Part shown: positions 20,821-33,309 of the stretch, piece after piece | Position numbering within the stretch: position 1 is the stretch's first letter | Layout: each line of letters starts with the position of its first letter | Origin: Tetraselmis striata | Lineage: Eukaryota; Chlorophyta; Chlorodendrophyceae; Chlorodendrales; Chlorodendraceae | Direction of reading: 5' to 3' | DNA length: 64,000 nucleotides | Assembly: GCA_006384855.1 (NCBI GenBank) | Contig: VCJN01001704.1 | Span: 1-64,000 of the forward strand | The notes under the pieces: model-generated | The model's database searches: none | Told to the model about the DNA's origin: nothing | Seen by the model: only the letters and a program-made list of their open reading frames with translations | Position numbers and translations under genes: made by a program

Positions 20821-21975
20821 CCTCGGTGTCATGCATTTCTGATTAAGTCATGAACTGCCCTTCCTGGTGAAGCGGATAGAGATTCTAGCAGCAAGACAAC
20901 ACATTTAAAAAACCCTTCCCCGACTCGAGGATAAGACGGTGCACTTCCTTTGCATATACAATTATATGCACAGTCCATGAGTAAGCATACTACAAGCGCG
21001 GCTGAAGTGTATACATCTCAGCGATACAAGACAGCCATGTAAGCATGACAAACGATGTGGCTTGGCAGATTGTGTAAGAGACGCCCGAGCACGGGTGTGA
21101 CCGCGGCCGTGCCATACGCACTCGGTGACAGTATCACAGCTACACGAATCACATACGTACACAGGTGGTGTTTGATGGTATGCAAGCCACAAGGGCAGGC
21201 TATTCCAAAACTATGATGGCGGGGGGGGCGGGGGGGGGGGGGGGGGGGGGTCAACGCGGTGCGCCGGTGCTCGGCGCAACGCGCGGTCATCTTGCAGCAA
21301 CACGCTTTCGTTTTGGGACAGGACGTAGTTCTTCCATATCCACGGTAAAAAAGCGCTTAGCACAAAGCAGATAAGCTTCGAACGGACGCATGTCGTGCGG
21401 ATGACAGTTTGGTGGTGGGCCGGAGTTCCATGAACACCGTGCCATGTTCCTTGTCCGTACCCGGTCAGCTATTTTCTGTGTTCTTGGGGTTCCGTTTTCC
21501 TCTCCCTGCACCTAGCTAGGGTATGCGGGCGTCGACACTGGTTGCCCGCGATCTGCGCCACACAAGTGATCGACAGCGGGCAGTCCTGGTGCTTAAGCAC
21601 TGAGAAGGCCATGTACGGCACTTTGCGTGCCGCCCGTGGCAAAACAACGGTCACCCTTGTACCCATCAAATATTATATAACCATCATCGTCAGCTAGCTG
21701 GGACCACCTATCGTTTTGGGCTGGCCTTCTGCCCGCACAACACTAATTCGCAGTTTCGAACTGGCAGAGTGCTCATGCCCTCGGAATCGGTACTTAACTT
21801 CCATCTTCCGCTCTCGCTGTTATTACATGACTTGCTCAAGCCGAGGCTCTTCCTTTCTCTCTTCTCCACATGGCTCCTTGCCCGACGACCCCTTTGCCAT
21901 GGTAGACGCCGGCAAGGCAGCGGCTGTCGAAGGCGTGGCGACGACGGCTAATGCGCAAGACTCCATCGAGGCGGC
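20821..21975 (+). other. Intergenic DNA, G run, no supported gene
   Basis: Contains a mixed G run (about 21222-21250). A frame at 21716-22009 ends in a fairly protein-like stretch (MVDAGKAAAVEGVATTANAQD), but it has no family resemblance and its end falls in a tandem repeat, so I do not call it. Confidence 0.4.
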
Positions 21976-22109
21976 GCATCGTGACGTGGAAAACAAAAGA
22001 ATGAAGTAACTCATCCATGAGCAACCCTCACAACAAATGAGGGTCGCATCGTGACGTGGGAAACAAAAGAATGAAGTAACTCATCCAAGAGCAACCCTCA
22101 CAACAAATG
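21976..22109 (+). repeat. 70-bp tandem duplication
   Basis: gcatcgtgacgtgg starts at 21976 and again at 22046. The two units differ by two or three bases. The first unit includes the stop of the uncalled frame at 21716-22009. Confidence 0.9.
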
Positions 22110-22278
22110 TTCGTGGTGGCCTCTCAGAACACATGACATGCGACGACGCCTTCTTCCTCATGCCAGCGCAACTCTCAAGACTAAGAGCATGGGCATGGTT
22201 GTGAATCGTGGCATCTCAAACCTTGCGACCGTGCGTGAGACTCAATGTGGCTAGCGATTTTTGTTTACATCAGTGCTT

Positions 22279-22335
22279 TTTAGGGTTTTTTAGGGTTTTA
22301 GGGTTAAGGTTTAGGGTTTAAGTGTTTAGGGTTTT
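22279..22335 (+). repeat. Interstitial telomere-like repeat tract
   Basis: Mixed TTTTAGGG, TTTTTTAGGG and TTTAGGG units with interruptions, lying directly at the left edge of the 1,258-bp tandem duplication. A shorter tract (23560-23593) sits at the junction between its two copies. TTTAGGG is the plant and algal telomere type. Confidence 0.8.
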
Positions 22336-24817
22336 ATCATATATCAGATCGTCATCATCCGTACCGGAATATGGGCAAAGAACTGGCAGTACCCGTACAG
22401 GTAATCCCAGCAGCCTTCACTGACGAATTCAAGCTGCCCTTGTCACCAGATGAAAGGGCTCAACGCCACACCAGCTATACCACCTGCAGGTTAGGCATGC
22501 ATGAGCCCCATGCTTGGCTCTCCTAGCAATCCAAGCTCCTAGCTAAAGGATTTGGTGGTCATAGTTTTGGCATCATATCGGGGGGGTCGTGCTGAGCGTA
22601 CGCGGGGCGCGGAGTAAGCGGCAAGAGCCGGCCACTCCCAAAACTTGGGAGTGCAACACTCATGCCCCCCCAAAGCACTGCATGTACTTAGAACACATCA
22701 TATAGACCTTAATATGGCTACTTTGTGCAGATGCAGAATGGCCGCCCACCCCGCGCGCACCCTATGCGCCCATGTGGTGCATCTTTGTCGTTCATCAGAA
22801 AAATCAAAAGGGACACCATGCAACCCATCTATGATACAGTGGGCATGCATTGATGAACTTTGGGGAGGGTTGGACTGCATGTGGAGCTCCAACTAGCATG
22901 TTATACTCATAACGTAGGGGTGCGCGGGCTACGGCGGCACGGGTCCCCATCCCCACATAACACCACCACCACAGCAAGGTCCACCCTTTCAACCAGCACT
23001 ATGTTACCCATATACCCGTGTCTGGCAATGCTCAAAACGGTGTTCAAATGCGTTTAGTCCGTGATTTTTGATTTTTTCTGAAGGGTCCCGACTTGGCCTA
23101 AAATCGGGCACCATCACCGCCGCGCGGCTTGCCGCGCCTCGCCCGCGCGCGGCTCCACATCCGCCCCTCGCACCGCCACCGCCCATGTTCCAGTATGGCT
23201 GGTGCTCAAAACTGCGGTCGGGGTGACCCAAGGGCCACCGTGAGCGCGGCTGCAGCCCCCTGTGCCCCGCCAGATTATATTCTGGCGGCTCTCGCGCCGC
23301 CCGCTGGCACCTGCCCGCGCGCAGCGCGCGGCGGGCAGCCCGAGAGCCCAGCACCCCCCTCATCGGCACGCAGGGGAGGGATACCTGCTTTCCTGCCCGC
23401 GCTGGGACCGGCCTACGCGTCAACGGCGCTGGGGGGCGCGGTCTTCCGGGTGGGCGCGGCTGGCGGAAAGATGGTCTCTGCGGTCAGCAGCAGTTTCGTC
23501 ACGGCGGCCGCTGACCGCCGCCGCCCAGCGCGCCGCGCGCCCGGTACTGGTAGCTGCGCGGTTTAGGTATTTTAGGGTTTTTAGGGTTTTTTAATCATAT
23601 ATCAGATCGTCATCATCCGTACCGGAATATGGGCAAAGAACTGGCAGTACCCGTACAGGTAAACCCAGCAGCCTTCACTGACGAATTCAAGCTGCCCTTG
23701 TCACCAGATGAAAGGGCTCAACGCCACACCAGCTATACCACCTGCAGGTTAGGCATGCATGAGCCCCATGCTTGGCTCTCCTAGCAATCCAAGCTCCTAG
23801 CTAAAAGATTTGGTGGTCAAAGTTTTGGCATCATATCGGGGGGGTCGTGCTGAGCGTACGCGGGGCGCGGGGTAAGCGGCAAGAGCCGGCCACTCCCAAA
23901 ACTTGGGAGTGCAACACTAATGCCCCCCCAAAGCACTGCATGTACTTAGAACACATCATATATACCTTAATATGGCTACTTTGTGCAGATGCAGAATGGC
24001 CGCCCACCCCGCGCGCACCCTATGCGCCCATGTGGTGCATCTTTGTCGTTCATCAGAAAAATCAAAAGGGACACCATGCAACCCATCTATGATACAGTGG
24101 GCATGCATTGATGAACTTTGGGGAGGGTTGGACTGCATGTGGAGCTCCAACTAGCATGTTATACTCATAACGTAGGGGTGCGCGGGCTACGGCGGCACGG
24201 GTCCCCATCCCCACATAACACCACCACCACAGCAAGGTCCACCCTTTCAACCAGCACTATGTTACCCATATACCCGTGTCTGGCAATGCTCAAAACGGTG
24301 TTCAAATGCGTTTAGTCCGTGATTTTTGATTTTTTCTGAGGGGTCCCGACTTGGCCTAAAATCGGGCACCATCACCGCCGCGCGGCTTGCCGCGCCTCGC
24401 CCGCGCGCGGCTCCACATCCGCCCCTCGCACCGCCACCGCCCATGTTCCAGTGTGGCTGGTGCTCAAAACTGCGGTCGGGGTGACCCAAGGGCCACCGTG
24501 AGCGCGGCTGCAGCCCCCTGTGCCCCGCCAGATTATATTCTGGCGGCTCTCGCGCCGCCCGCTGGCACCTGCCCGCGCGCAGCGCGCGGCGGGCAGCCCG
24601 ATAGCCCAGCACCCCCCTCATCGGCACGCAGGGGAGGGATACCTGCTTTCCTGCCCGCGCCGGGACCGGCCTACGCGTCAACGGCGCTGGGGGGCGCGGT
24701 CTTCCGGGTGGGCGCGGCTGGCGGAAAGATGGTCTCTGCGGTCAGCAGCAGTTTCGTCACGGCGGCCGCTGACCGCCGCCGCCCAGCGCGCCGCGCGCCC
24801 GGTACTGGTAGCTGCGC
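22336..24817 (+). repeat. 1,258-bp tandem duplication
   Basis: Copy one 22336-23593, copy two 23594-24817, offset 1,258 bp. They are nearly identical (a few substitutions, such as ctcatgcccc/ctaatgcccc). The unit has a mixed left part and a very GC-rich right part with long frames on both strands; these are equally open in both copies and lack recognisable domains, so I do not call them. Copy one ends in telomere-like repeats, and copy two ends in a (CG)n tract (24817-24833). Confidence 0.95.
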
Positions 24818-25425
24818 ACGCGCGCGCGCGCGCAATTATATAATAGTACTTGCTGTATACCGGTTTATTCACGTTATCATTGCGGATGTTTCACCCCTGC
24901 GAACCCCGCCGCCTGATGTGCCCTGTGGACTATACCTGTAGACATCTCCACGGTCATTTACCTTATGTTCCCGCGTACAGGTAGTAGTGTGCTACCTTAC
25001 TAGCTACGACGGAAGCCGCAAAAGTTATCTTCGTGGTAATGTCGTGTAGTATCCGAACCTGACACGTACACGGCGGATGACGAGCGGCGCGCGCGAGGAG
25101 TGTACGCTACTCGGAGAAAGTTCGTGGTATCCGCGTGGTACCTGTATGCTCACGAACAAGCCCCGTTATGTACTCATTCGTGGAGACGCGCGCGAACACC
25201 GCCCCTCGTACCGCTCAGCCCATCGGAGCTGCCTGAATTACGAATTTAAACACACAGCCGGGCGAGCGGAAGGCATCAGCGAAGGTATCGACGGCGCAGG
25301 GGCAACCTTCGAAACAAACCACAATATTCATTACATTTCGCTGCACGATCACAAACAATCACCCCGTTGGGGGGGAAAGGGGGGGCAAGGGGGCTAGGCG
25401 GCTAGTGGGCCGTTGGCCCTTTGGC

Positions 25426-25506
25426 CGCCTTTGCGCCTTTGCGCCTTTGCGCCTTCGCGCCCCAAGCGCCTTTGCGCCTTTGCGCCTTCGCGCCCCAAGC
25501 GCCACT
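25426..25506 (+). repeat. Minisatellite of 9-bp units in a 36-bp higher-order repeat
   Basis: gcctttgcgcctttgcgcc followed by ttcgcgccccaagc is repeated twice, giving short arrays of a 9-bp unit inside a 36-bp period. Confidence 0.9.
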
Positions 25507-26211
25507 GCGCACCTGCCTGCGCCTGGCTGCAGCCACCTGCGGCACAGGGGGCAGGAGGGGGTCACTGGCTGGGGGTGCTGCTTTGGGGGGGCTTTATTTG
25601 ACCCTCCTGAGCCCAGGTACCCCCCCTGTATGGCCAGCTATGCATGTACATATATGCACATATACCCCAAACTACTGTTGCCACTGCGCGGGGACTTGCC
25701 GGCACCCGGCGCACACCAACGACGTGGTGCCAACCCGCACCTGAGGGTGCAGGGTGGGGCTGCAAAGTTGCTAGCTACAAAGCATAAGCCATCTGAGTCA
25801 TCTTATAATGCTAGCATGAGAGGGTGTGGCAGGTAGGGGGTGGTAGGGGGGTGGGGCAGCGCGCCCGCGGACACGCCGCGCAGGGCCGCCGCGGCGAGCC
25901 GCCAACAGGACGCTCACACACGACCACATATATTATGTTCTAGCATACTGGGAAAAGTTAGCCATACCCATTGCAAAGTCTTATTAGCATGGTTTCATGG
26001 GGTTTTGATGAGGTTCCAGCCCAAAATCTGCCCAAAAACCAACTTCAGCACACCAGCCGCTCAGCCCCAGGGCTTCTAGCGGCCATGCTGGCAGCCACCC
26101 ACACCCCCCCCCAATGTCCTCAAAGGAGTAATGGGACTATTGCTACCCCCTGCCAGTGGCGCAGGAGGGCATGCCTCCTTAAAAATTAATTGCTATATGG
26201 AGTTAGTTACT

Positions 26212-26212
<1 letters not shown>

Positions 26213-26265
<53 letters not shown>
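26213..26265 (+). repeat. (AC)n microsatellite
   Basis: About 26 uninterrupted AC dinucleotides. Confidence 0.97.
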
Positions 26266-26266
<1 letters not shown>

Positions 26267-27884
26267 CCAACTATAGGGGGAGCTTAATCTTAATAGTACC
26301 ACCTTATTAATAATTTAAGAGGGCCACAAAATGCTTACGCTTTAGTTATCATTGGGTGCTGAAAATAAAAATGCCATATATTTCACATCACGAGACGTCG
26401 CTGCAGGCCTACCGGTATTTTTTGCGGTCATCACGCCGTCGCGCCGCCATCGTCTCGTCGTCCGGACTCGCAGAGCAGTCTGCGTGACTCTGGTCAGTGG
26501 TTCGAGTACCTGTATGGGGGCGTGGCGGTCAACGTCGGGCGACTACTCGTTTTGCTGCAGTAATCTTTAATTTCGCGGTCGTCGTGCCGGTCAGCAGGAA
26601 TATTGCTACGAGTCAGCGCTGCTTGAGCGTCGCAGCTCCTTAGTCAGCGCCACATGGGAACGACACGACGCGACCCATTCCTATCCCTCTATTGCGCCAC
26701 TGCGGTCGCATAAAATCGGTGTTGAATGGGCACACAGCGCGCTTGAGGGGAGGTCACGGCGCGCACCGAGTCAACGAAGCGAAAGGGGTAGTGCGGCGCA
26801 TTAACAAAATGCATGCATGCGTCGGTCAACGGCGTTTCAGTGCGGGGCGGGTACTGGGAGAAAACTAGGGGAGGGGGGGGGGGGGGTGAGTGACTAGTTG
26901 ACTAGTCCCTTTGTGCGCGCGCTGCTGGTCAGCGCCGACATCGCGGGTCAGCGCGATGTCGCTACTCGCGAGTCAACAACTTGACGCACGTACCCGTGAC
27001 GAGTCGGCCGTAGGCGGAGAAAGTAAGGGTCGGGACGGGCTAAGACTCGGCGCTAGGTAGGTGAGCGGCATGGGATAGGGGTGGCCCGTACCTGACGTGG
27101 AGAGGCTGGTCGCTGTTGGACCGGAGCGGCCGGAAGGCCGTGCAGTCAACCAATCCCATCAGCGCGAGCCGCGATGCATCGCGCGTCTGGCCATCTCCAC
27201 GGACGCCGCCGCGACTTGGCACTGACGTGCCACTGCTGCCTCGCACGGCTCAGGACGGGTCGGCAGCAGGGCGTGAGACACGCGGTGGTAGGCCCTGACG
27301 GGCGGGCGTGGGCCGTACTGCGCGGTCACGGCCGCGCTGCGCTGCGTTACTTGGCAGCGCGGGACGGAGTCCGACCAGCAGCACCGCGCGTGCTACGCGA
27401 TGAGTAGTCGTCATTATTTTTCCTGTTTATATACTCGTACACGAATAATTGTCATATTATAACATGGTTTCGGTACCCGCCGCAGTTCAATGAACTCGCA
27501 CATTATAATGATTAATACTGGTGGCAGCGCTGCACTTAATGTCGATACCTACCACCTGGTACTCTGGTAGTGAGTACCATACATATAAATAACATCAAGT
27601 AAGGATTATGTCTCCTCAAAGTATTATCTATACAGTTGTTTTCAGCACAGCATGCATTCGGCGCATCCAAGCAAAGTTGCAATAAACAAAATAAGGGCAG
27701 CACCGTGTTATCTATACAATATCGATGATGACTGACGCCGCCGTGCAAGAATACTGTGGCGACATATGAAACATGAAGCCCGTCCGAGTAGTAGGAAGGG
27801 GGATGGCAGCATTCTAGTCGCATTATTCGGACGGCAACCAATAGCACGGCGGAGTGTGTTACACATGATGGCAGTATATATATG

Positions 27885-30000
27885 TCAAGAGGGGGAATCG
27901 GCGTCATTAGCATCGGAGTGGGTATAATTGCCATCATCGTTCTCATCGCCATTGTTACTGTTGCTGCCGCCAAGGCCAGAACTACTACTGCTTGTGGCGC
28001 GATGTTCGGATGCACTTGCGCTTTCTGTTGTTGCAATAAGCTGCTCTCCACGTTGCCGGCGGGCTGGTCGCCATGTTAGATGCTGATCCATCTGTTGGGT
28101 ATACGTATTTTCCCATTCGGATAGTGACGTGAGCATGCATCTTGCGAGATATCGACGGAGCTGAAGGGCTTGGGCAGGCTCGAGCTCTGCCAAGTGGGTA
28201 TATTCTTGGTGTACGACGTATAGAAATCGGGCTTGCTTTGAGTCAATATCTCTAAACAATTGGTGGCTTGACGCATGTTGATACAAACCCTTGACGTAAC
28301 TTCCCCACGAAGGATGGCCTCCAGTAACTCCGTTGAAAGGCTGCCCGTGGCGATACATGAAGAAATGGCCCGTTGTGGATCCCATAGCTGCGTTTCCCCA
28401 CAGACAATGCTCGTGAATGAGGCGTTGGAGCAGCGGGTCCAAATCATGGAGCGTGACAGTCCGTGCGTTGCCTCTGAAGTTTCCTCGCCCTGCATCTATC
28501 ATCGACCAACACACGTCAATATAAGAAATCGTTTCATCAATGTAGATCATGCTTTTAAGATTACTGTCATCGGCGCGGCAAGCATATCATGCATAAGCCA
28601 CTAATACGCCACCGTGCATCCATGCTGAAATGGTGCGCCGTTCTAATATAAAAACATGTGCCCAATAGTGTGACAATTATGCAAGTATAATATACTACGA
28701 GTTTGTACCTGAGACTGCGATGAGTGTATGTACGATAAAATGCGCTGCCAAGTGGTAAGCGTTGTGATAATGAAGAACTGCTGTTGTATTCTCAAAACAC
28801 TGAAGTATCTCGTCTTTACACCACCTCTTCACACGACCTTTTGTTTGTCTTAGTCTAGCTGCTGGGTGAGACTGTCGCACTGGTTTCGGAGCCGGATTGT
28901 TACGGCCTCGATGCGCTTACACCAGTACCGGTATCCTATCGTACAGGTCACCGACTCGACCCCCACTGATGCCGAGGATAGATTTCTCGCAAGGGGGGGG
29001 GGGGGGGGTTGTGTGACAATTATGCGAGTGCGATATACTACGAGTGTGTACCTGAGACTTCGATGAGTATATGTACGATGTAATGCTGCTGTGTGAGACT
29101 GTCGCACCCGCATCATCAATATATATATTGTCGTTGTTGTATACATATAATTACACCTTCAATGATTATGGGTAACGTTCAACAACTACAATACCGGCTG
29201 CCATAATGTGCTTTTCTATCCAATGCTAGTGTATCGCGTTGGGGCGATAATAAAACCACAGTGAGATTACTTATAAATGGATGGCATTGTTTACGTATTG
29301 CTACGTATTGTGATAGTAACGAAATGCATGAACTGGCAATTGTTGCTATCATCACCATGATGTCCCTATTATGATTAATCTGAGTTTGTTTACTACGATT
29401 TGCGACGACGTCGTACACATATTGATGAATTTCTATGTTATGTGTGGATGTCTACACACACTGTAACTAAGAATTCATGGCATAACATATGCATATCAAA
29501 ATACCTACAGCAATATCATCTACATATAAGGTAATAAGACGTATATAAAATTCCGCGTTTTTTGCACTCGCCGAGACCGGCGCATACAATGGGACCACTA
29601 AAACGCAGCAGTTATACTTACTTTTGAAGTGCACCATCTTTATGGAGCACGCGTATTCAGGTTGATCATCGTCGTCCCACCCGTTGTTGCCGCGCACTAC
29701 CACGTTTCCTTCGCAACCAGGGTCGTCACAACCGGGGTGCAAACACCTGCGCGCCGTCCGGCCGTACGGTGCCAATGTAGACAATGCCCCACCACGTAAT
29801 GGCGGATGCACCACGCCACTTAGACCCAAGGCGATAAGATCTTGTATTTCTTGAGCCGTCGATGAGTCGTTGACCAACGCCGCGTGTACGATTGAGGGAT
29901 CATCTATCAAGTCTATGACCACCCTGGCTTGTGACATCCATTTTTCGTGCACGCTTTGCACTGCACCCTTATCGTACATGGCGGTAGCCGCGCGGGTTTC
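27885..30000 (-). CDS. Spliced tyrosine-recombinase-like gene (partial, 5' end undefined)
   Basis: Two exons on the minus strand join in phase: 30000-29622 and 28489-27885, with a gtaagt donor and cag acceptor and a 1,132-bp intron containing a G run. The first exon opens after an acceptor (cgcag) with ETRAATAMYDKG and carries CLHPGCDDPGCEGN and MVHFK. The second begins RRGNFRGNARTVTLHDLDPLL, then FFMYRHGQPFNGVTGG, and near its end LTSLSEWENTYTQQ. The order C..C-x-G-N, H-x-K, basic strand, 'M-x-R-x-G-x-P-F', then S-x-x-x-W-x-x-x-Y resembles abundant tyrosine-recombinase ORFs of green algae (Crypton-like). The Y in ENTYT would be the nucleophile. The C-terminus is a Ser/Asn/Asp-rich tail. Upstream exons were probably cut off or lie beyond 30000; the next 295 bp lead into element copy 3. 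Identification is by pattern only. Confidence 0.4.
28671..29108 (+). repeat. Pair of ~70-95-bp direct repeats in the recombinase intron
   Basis: gtgacaattatgcaagt at 28671 and gtgacaattatgcgagt at 29015 start similar segments running through tgtacctgagact and gagactgtcgcac. The left one is split by extra sequence. The G run at 28996-29009 lies just before the right copy. Confidence 0.75.
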
Positions 30001-30294
30001 CTGCGCGTGGCAAAACACAAACAATGGGGAACATGCCTAATTACTCATCACATCAATCATTATTATAATCATGAAACCATGCAACACTACTGCATGGCGC
30101 GTAATTATAACACGAGGATGATGTATGTGCACGTAGAATAAGAGATACTATTACAAGTAAAGTTCAAGTAACTGAATTGCAAAAATAACAGTGATGGCAT
30201 TCAAAATAATAAACGCTGCTATTATAAATTCAACATTCATAAGCTGACAAAGTAGCGCGCAGGCTTGTGCGGGGTGGCACTACTTTGATTCATT

Positions 30295-30316
30295 CACTGT
30301 GAGATTCAGATGTGAC
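30295..30316 (-). repeat. Gene X-side terminal inverted repeat of copy 3
   Basis: Begins CACTGTGAGATTCAG and is followed by gtaaatgtgccctac, as at the gene X ends of copies 2 and 4. Confidence 0.9.
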
Positions 30317-30866
30317 GTAAATGTGCCCTACTGGTGACGAACGACGACATACGGGGACGATACGGGACGGACGAGGGACGTGGATTTCATACCCAGTAGC
30401 GACGACTATCGCGCGCGACCTGTAAAGTACTATATGAATTTCTCGTTTCCATAATTTCATCAAATTGATATGCGCACGCGGGCTCGCGTGTCGCCCGCCG
30501 ACGCGGAGTACCCGGGCTAAGTACAGGCGGCTGCAAGTACTCGCTGCACATCGCTGCACATCGCCGCGGTGTGCCGCGATGTGCGGCACGACGGGCGGAG
30601 GTGTGGGCGGATGTAGGTGGTACGGTAGGTGGTAGGCGGTAGGTGGTGTTCGTAGGTGCGCGTTTTAATGCAGCCGCCCTAACTGCTGATGATTGTGTAA
30701 CGCCCCAGCACGCGCATGAAGTACGGGGTCGCCTCACGGTCACCGCCGCTCACCGTTGAATCAAGCGCGGACAGCCGCGCACTCGCATCTGTGTTGCCTG
30801 CCGGTGGTGGGTTACATCCACCCCAACTCTCAACCCCCCCCCCGCCCCCCGCGCGCGGCAGCAGGC

Positions 30867-33309
30867 ATGCCGGCAAAGGGATGGATAGCGAGTGTGTCGA
30901 AGGATGGCGTGTACACATGCAAGCACTGCCACGGCATCGTGACGGGTAGTAGTGAAAGGACGGCGCGAGAGCGGCACTTCCGGAAATACCCGAACTGTAG
31001 CCACTCGTTGAAGCGTGCGGCTAAGTTGCGCCGCAAGGCCGCCTTATCACAAGCAGCACCAGCAGGGGCGGCAGCAGCAGCAGCAGCAACAGCAGCAACA
31101 AGCGCGGCAGCAGGAGTAGCTGCAGCCGTCGGAAACGGCCCGCGGGCGCCGGTCTCGGACGACGGCGGCTCGAAGGTGGACGATGTGATGGGCGTGGGGG
31201 AGGACCCCGTTGGCGAAGACGGTATGGACATCGACGCGCCTGCGTGGCCGCCGGCGGGCGTCGAACCCGCGATGAGGGCGTGATATGGAAAGGCGATCCC
31301 GGCGACTTCTACATGAAGGTCATCGCCAAGAAGTTCCGGGGAGTATGGCACTACGGCGTGATAACCGGCGTCGTTACCGAGTGGGTGTTGGAGGACTACG
31401 GCGGGGCGACCCAGTGGCGCGCTGTTTTCGAGGACGGTGACATTGTGGACCTTCTGCGTTCAGAGGTGAGTGGGCCCGGCCTGCGTGCTGGTGGCACCAC
31501 TCAACTGCGGTTGTATGGAATCACACGCACCCGCCCGGTCGGCGTGGCAGGTTGTGGAGGCTATGGCGGCTGCCCAGGAGCACCCCCCTGTGGATGCGGA
31601 CGGGGATGCTCGCTTGGTAACCGTCCATCAAGGCGATGACTTGTCCAGTGAATCACGCACCTTGCCCGGCGTGCGTTCAACACAACCCGGCTGGCGGAGG
31701 CCAAGCAGAACACTGGCTGCCATGGCGTGTGCCATGTGCATGTGGTCCTGGGCTATGTCAGCATGATCAACCTCTTCCCCCTCGCGCCGTTCCACCTGTT
31801 TTTTTTTGGCTTGGGAAGGGACTTATGGAGGAAATTTGTCACCGTGCAGGGCCACATTGGATTCCGAGCTATGAAGCAGGAAGACCGGCGCCATGCTTTA
31901 GTCCCGATACCCAGCAACTTTGAACGCGGGTTGCGCCCTTCGTTTGCAGTGTCCAAGAATCGAAAGGTAACCCCCCCCCCACCCCCCCCGGGCGTGGGCG
32001 TGGGCGTGGGCGTGGGCGTGACGGCATTCCCCTCCATGACTGCAGGGTCAGGCAAGGTGACGGTGCAGTCCGGCTGGGTCATGGAGGACTGCTTGCACCA
32101 CATGGAAACGTTTTCCATTCTTAACGCCGGTCCGCTGCTCGAGGAGGCCCGGGTGAAGGCGATCATGACCGAGAAGGAGCTTCGCGTCCCTAGGCGGTGC
32201 TTGGGCACATGTACAAGCGCATGCAAGGAGCTGCGTGGTTCGTCACGCGGTGGGGGTTGCAGAATGTGGTGACGGAGGAGGACGGCCCCGAGCGCAAGGC
32301 GCAGGTGGACGCGCTCACTAGGGAGGGGAGGACTCGATACCCCGCGCGGCGCCAAGGCGCGGCGGCCGGGGCAGCGCGGCGCCAAGGCGCGGCGGCCGGG
32401 GCAGCGCGGCGCCAAGGCGCGGCGGCCGGGGCAGCGCGGCGCCAAGGCGCGGCGGCCGGGGCAGCGCGGCGCCAAGGCGCGGCGGCCGGGGCAGCGCGGC
32501 GCCAAGACAGCGGCGGCCGGGGCAGCGCGGCGCCAAGACAGCGGCGGCCGGGGCAGCGCGGCGCCAAGACAGCGGCGGCCGGGGCAGCGCGGCGCCAAGA
32601 CAGCGGCGGCCGGGGCAGCGCGGCGCCAAGACAGCGGCGGCCGGGGCAGCGCGGCGCCAAGGCGCGGCGGCCGGGGCAGCGCGGCGCCAAGGCGCGGCGG
32701 CCGGGGCAGCGCGGCGCCAAGGCGCGGCGGCCGGGGCAGCGCGGCGCCAAGGCGCGGCGGCCGGGGCAGCGCGGCGCCAAGGCGCGGCGGCCGGGGCAGC
32801 GCGGCGCCAAGGCGCGGCGGCCGGGGCAGCGCGGCGCCAAGGCGCGGCGGCCGGGGCAGCGCGGCGCCAAGGCGCGGCGGCCGGGGCAGCGCGGCGCCAA
32901 GGCGCGGCGGCCGGGGCAGCGCGGCGCCAAGGCGCGGCGGCCGGGGCAGCGCGGCGCCAAGGCGCGGCGGCCGGGCCGGGGCAGCGCGGCGCCAAGGCGC
33001 GGCGGCCGGGGCAGCGCGGCGCCAAGGCGCGGCGGCCGGGGCAGCGCGGCGCCAAGGCGCGGCGGCCGGGGCAGCGCGGCGCCAAGGCGCGGCGGCCGGG
33101 GCAGCGCGGCGCCAAGGCGCGGCGGCCGGGGCAGCGCGGCTTTAAGACAGCGCATACAGCGGAATCGGCGGAAAGGGATGCATTACAAGCTGTGGACGGC
33201 AGCCGCTGAAAACTATGCGGTCATGCCGCAACAACCCCAGCACTGGCTTCTGGATACCTCTGATCTGGCTGACGGCGGCGGGCTGCGGGATGCAGGGCCG
33301 CATGACTGA
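30867..33309 (+). pseudogene. Gene X, copy 3: frameshifted, long repeat tail
   Basis: ATG at 30867 (MPAKGWIASVSKDG) with the BED-like finger. The CAG tract reads here as poly-Ala rather than poly-Gln. A one-base deletion near 31268 relative to copies 2 and 4 puts the Tudor-like part out of frame. The introns are easiest to see in this copy: 31466-31550 (gtgagt to ggcag) and 31967-32045 (gtaacccc to ctgcag, with a C run and cgtggg hexanucleotides). A ~25-bp deletion near 32185 removes residues between EKEL and the LGHMYK segment. The last frame runs from MLGHMYKRMQGAAWF (32197) through the minisatellite to a stop at 33309. Two disruptions make an intact product unlikely. Confidence 0.55.
32345..33140 (+). 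repeat. Minisatellite D, ~26-27 copies of a 30/31-bp unit
   Basis: Nearly identical units built on gccaaggcgcggcggccggg followed by gcagcgcggc. Five consecutive units (about 32501-32650) read gccaagacagcggcgg and are 31 bp long, so they rotate the reading frame; one unit near 32970 has a small insertion. Homogeneity here contrasts with the divergent ten-unit array in copy 1 and indicates recent expansion. Confidence 0.97.

Larger units (their letters stand above)
24818..27884. other. Gene-poor region with minisatellite and microsatellite
   Basis: Apart from the two repeats listed separately, it contains a short G-rich run (about 26873-26886) and no frame with a recognisable domain or credible splice support. 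Confidence 0.5.

Noticed and set aside
21716..22009. 97-residue frame ending in AHRDVENKRMK
   Set aside because: Only the last third looks protein-like, and its end lies in a 70-bp tandem duplication. Not enough to call a gene.
22645..24941. GC-rich frames in the 1,258-bp tandem duplication (both strands)
   Set aside because: Open on both strands equally, Arg/Pro/Ala-rich, no motif, no splice evidence.
32190..33155. Very long open frames on both strands across the minisatellite (up to ~370 residues)
   Set aside because: A 30-bp repeat without stops is open in every frame. Only the strand and frame continuous with gene X has any support, and that is partly frameshifted.
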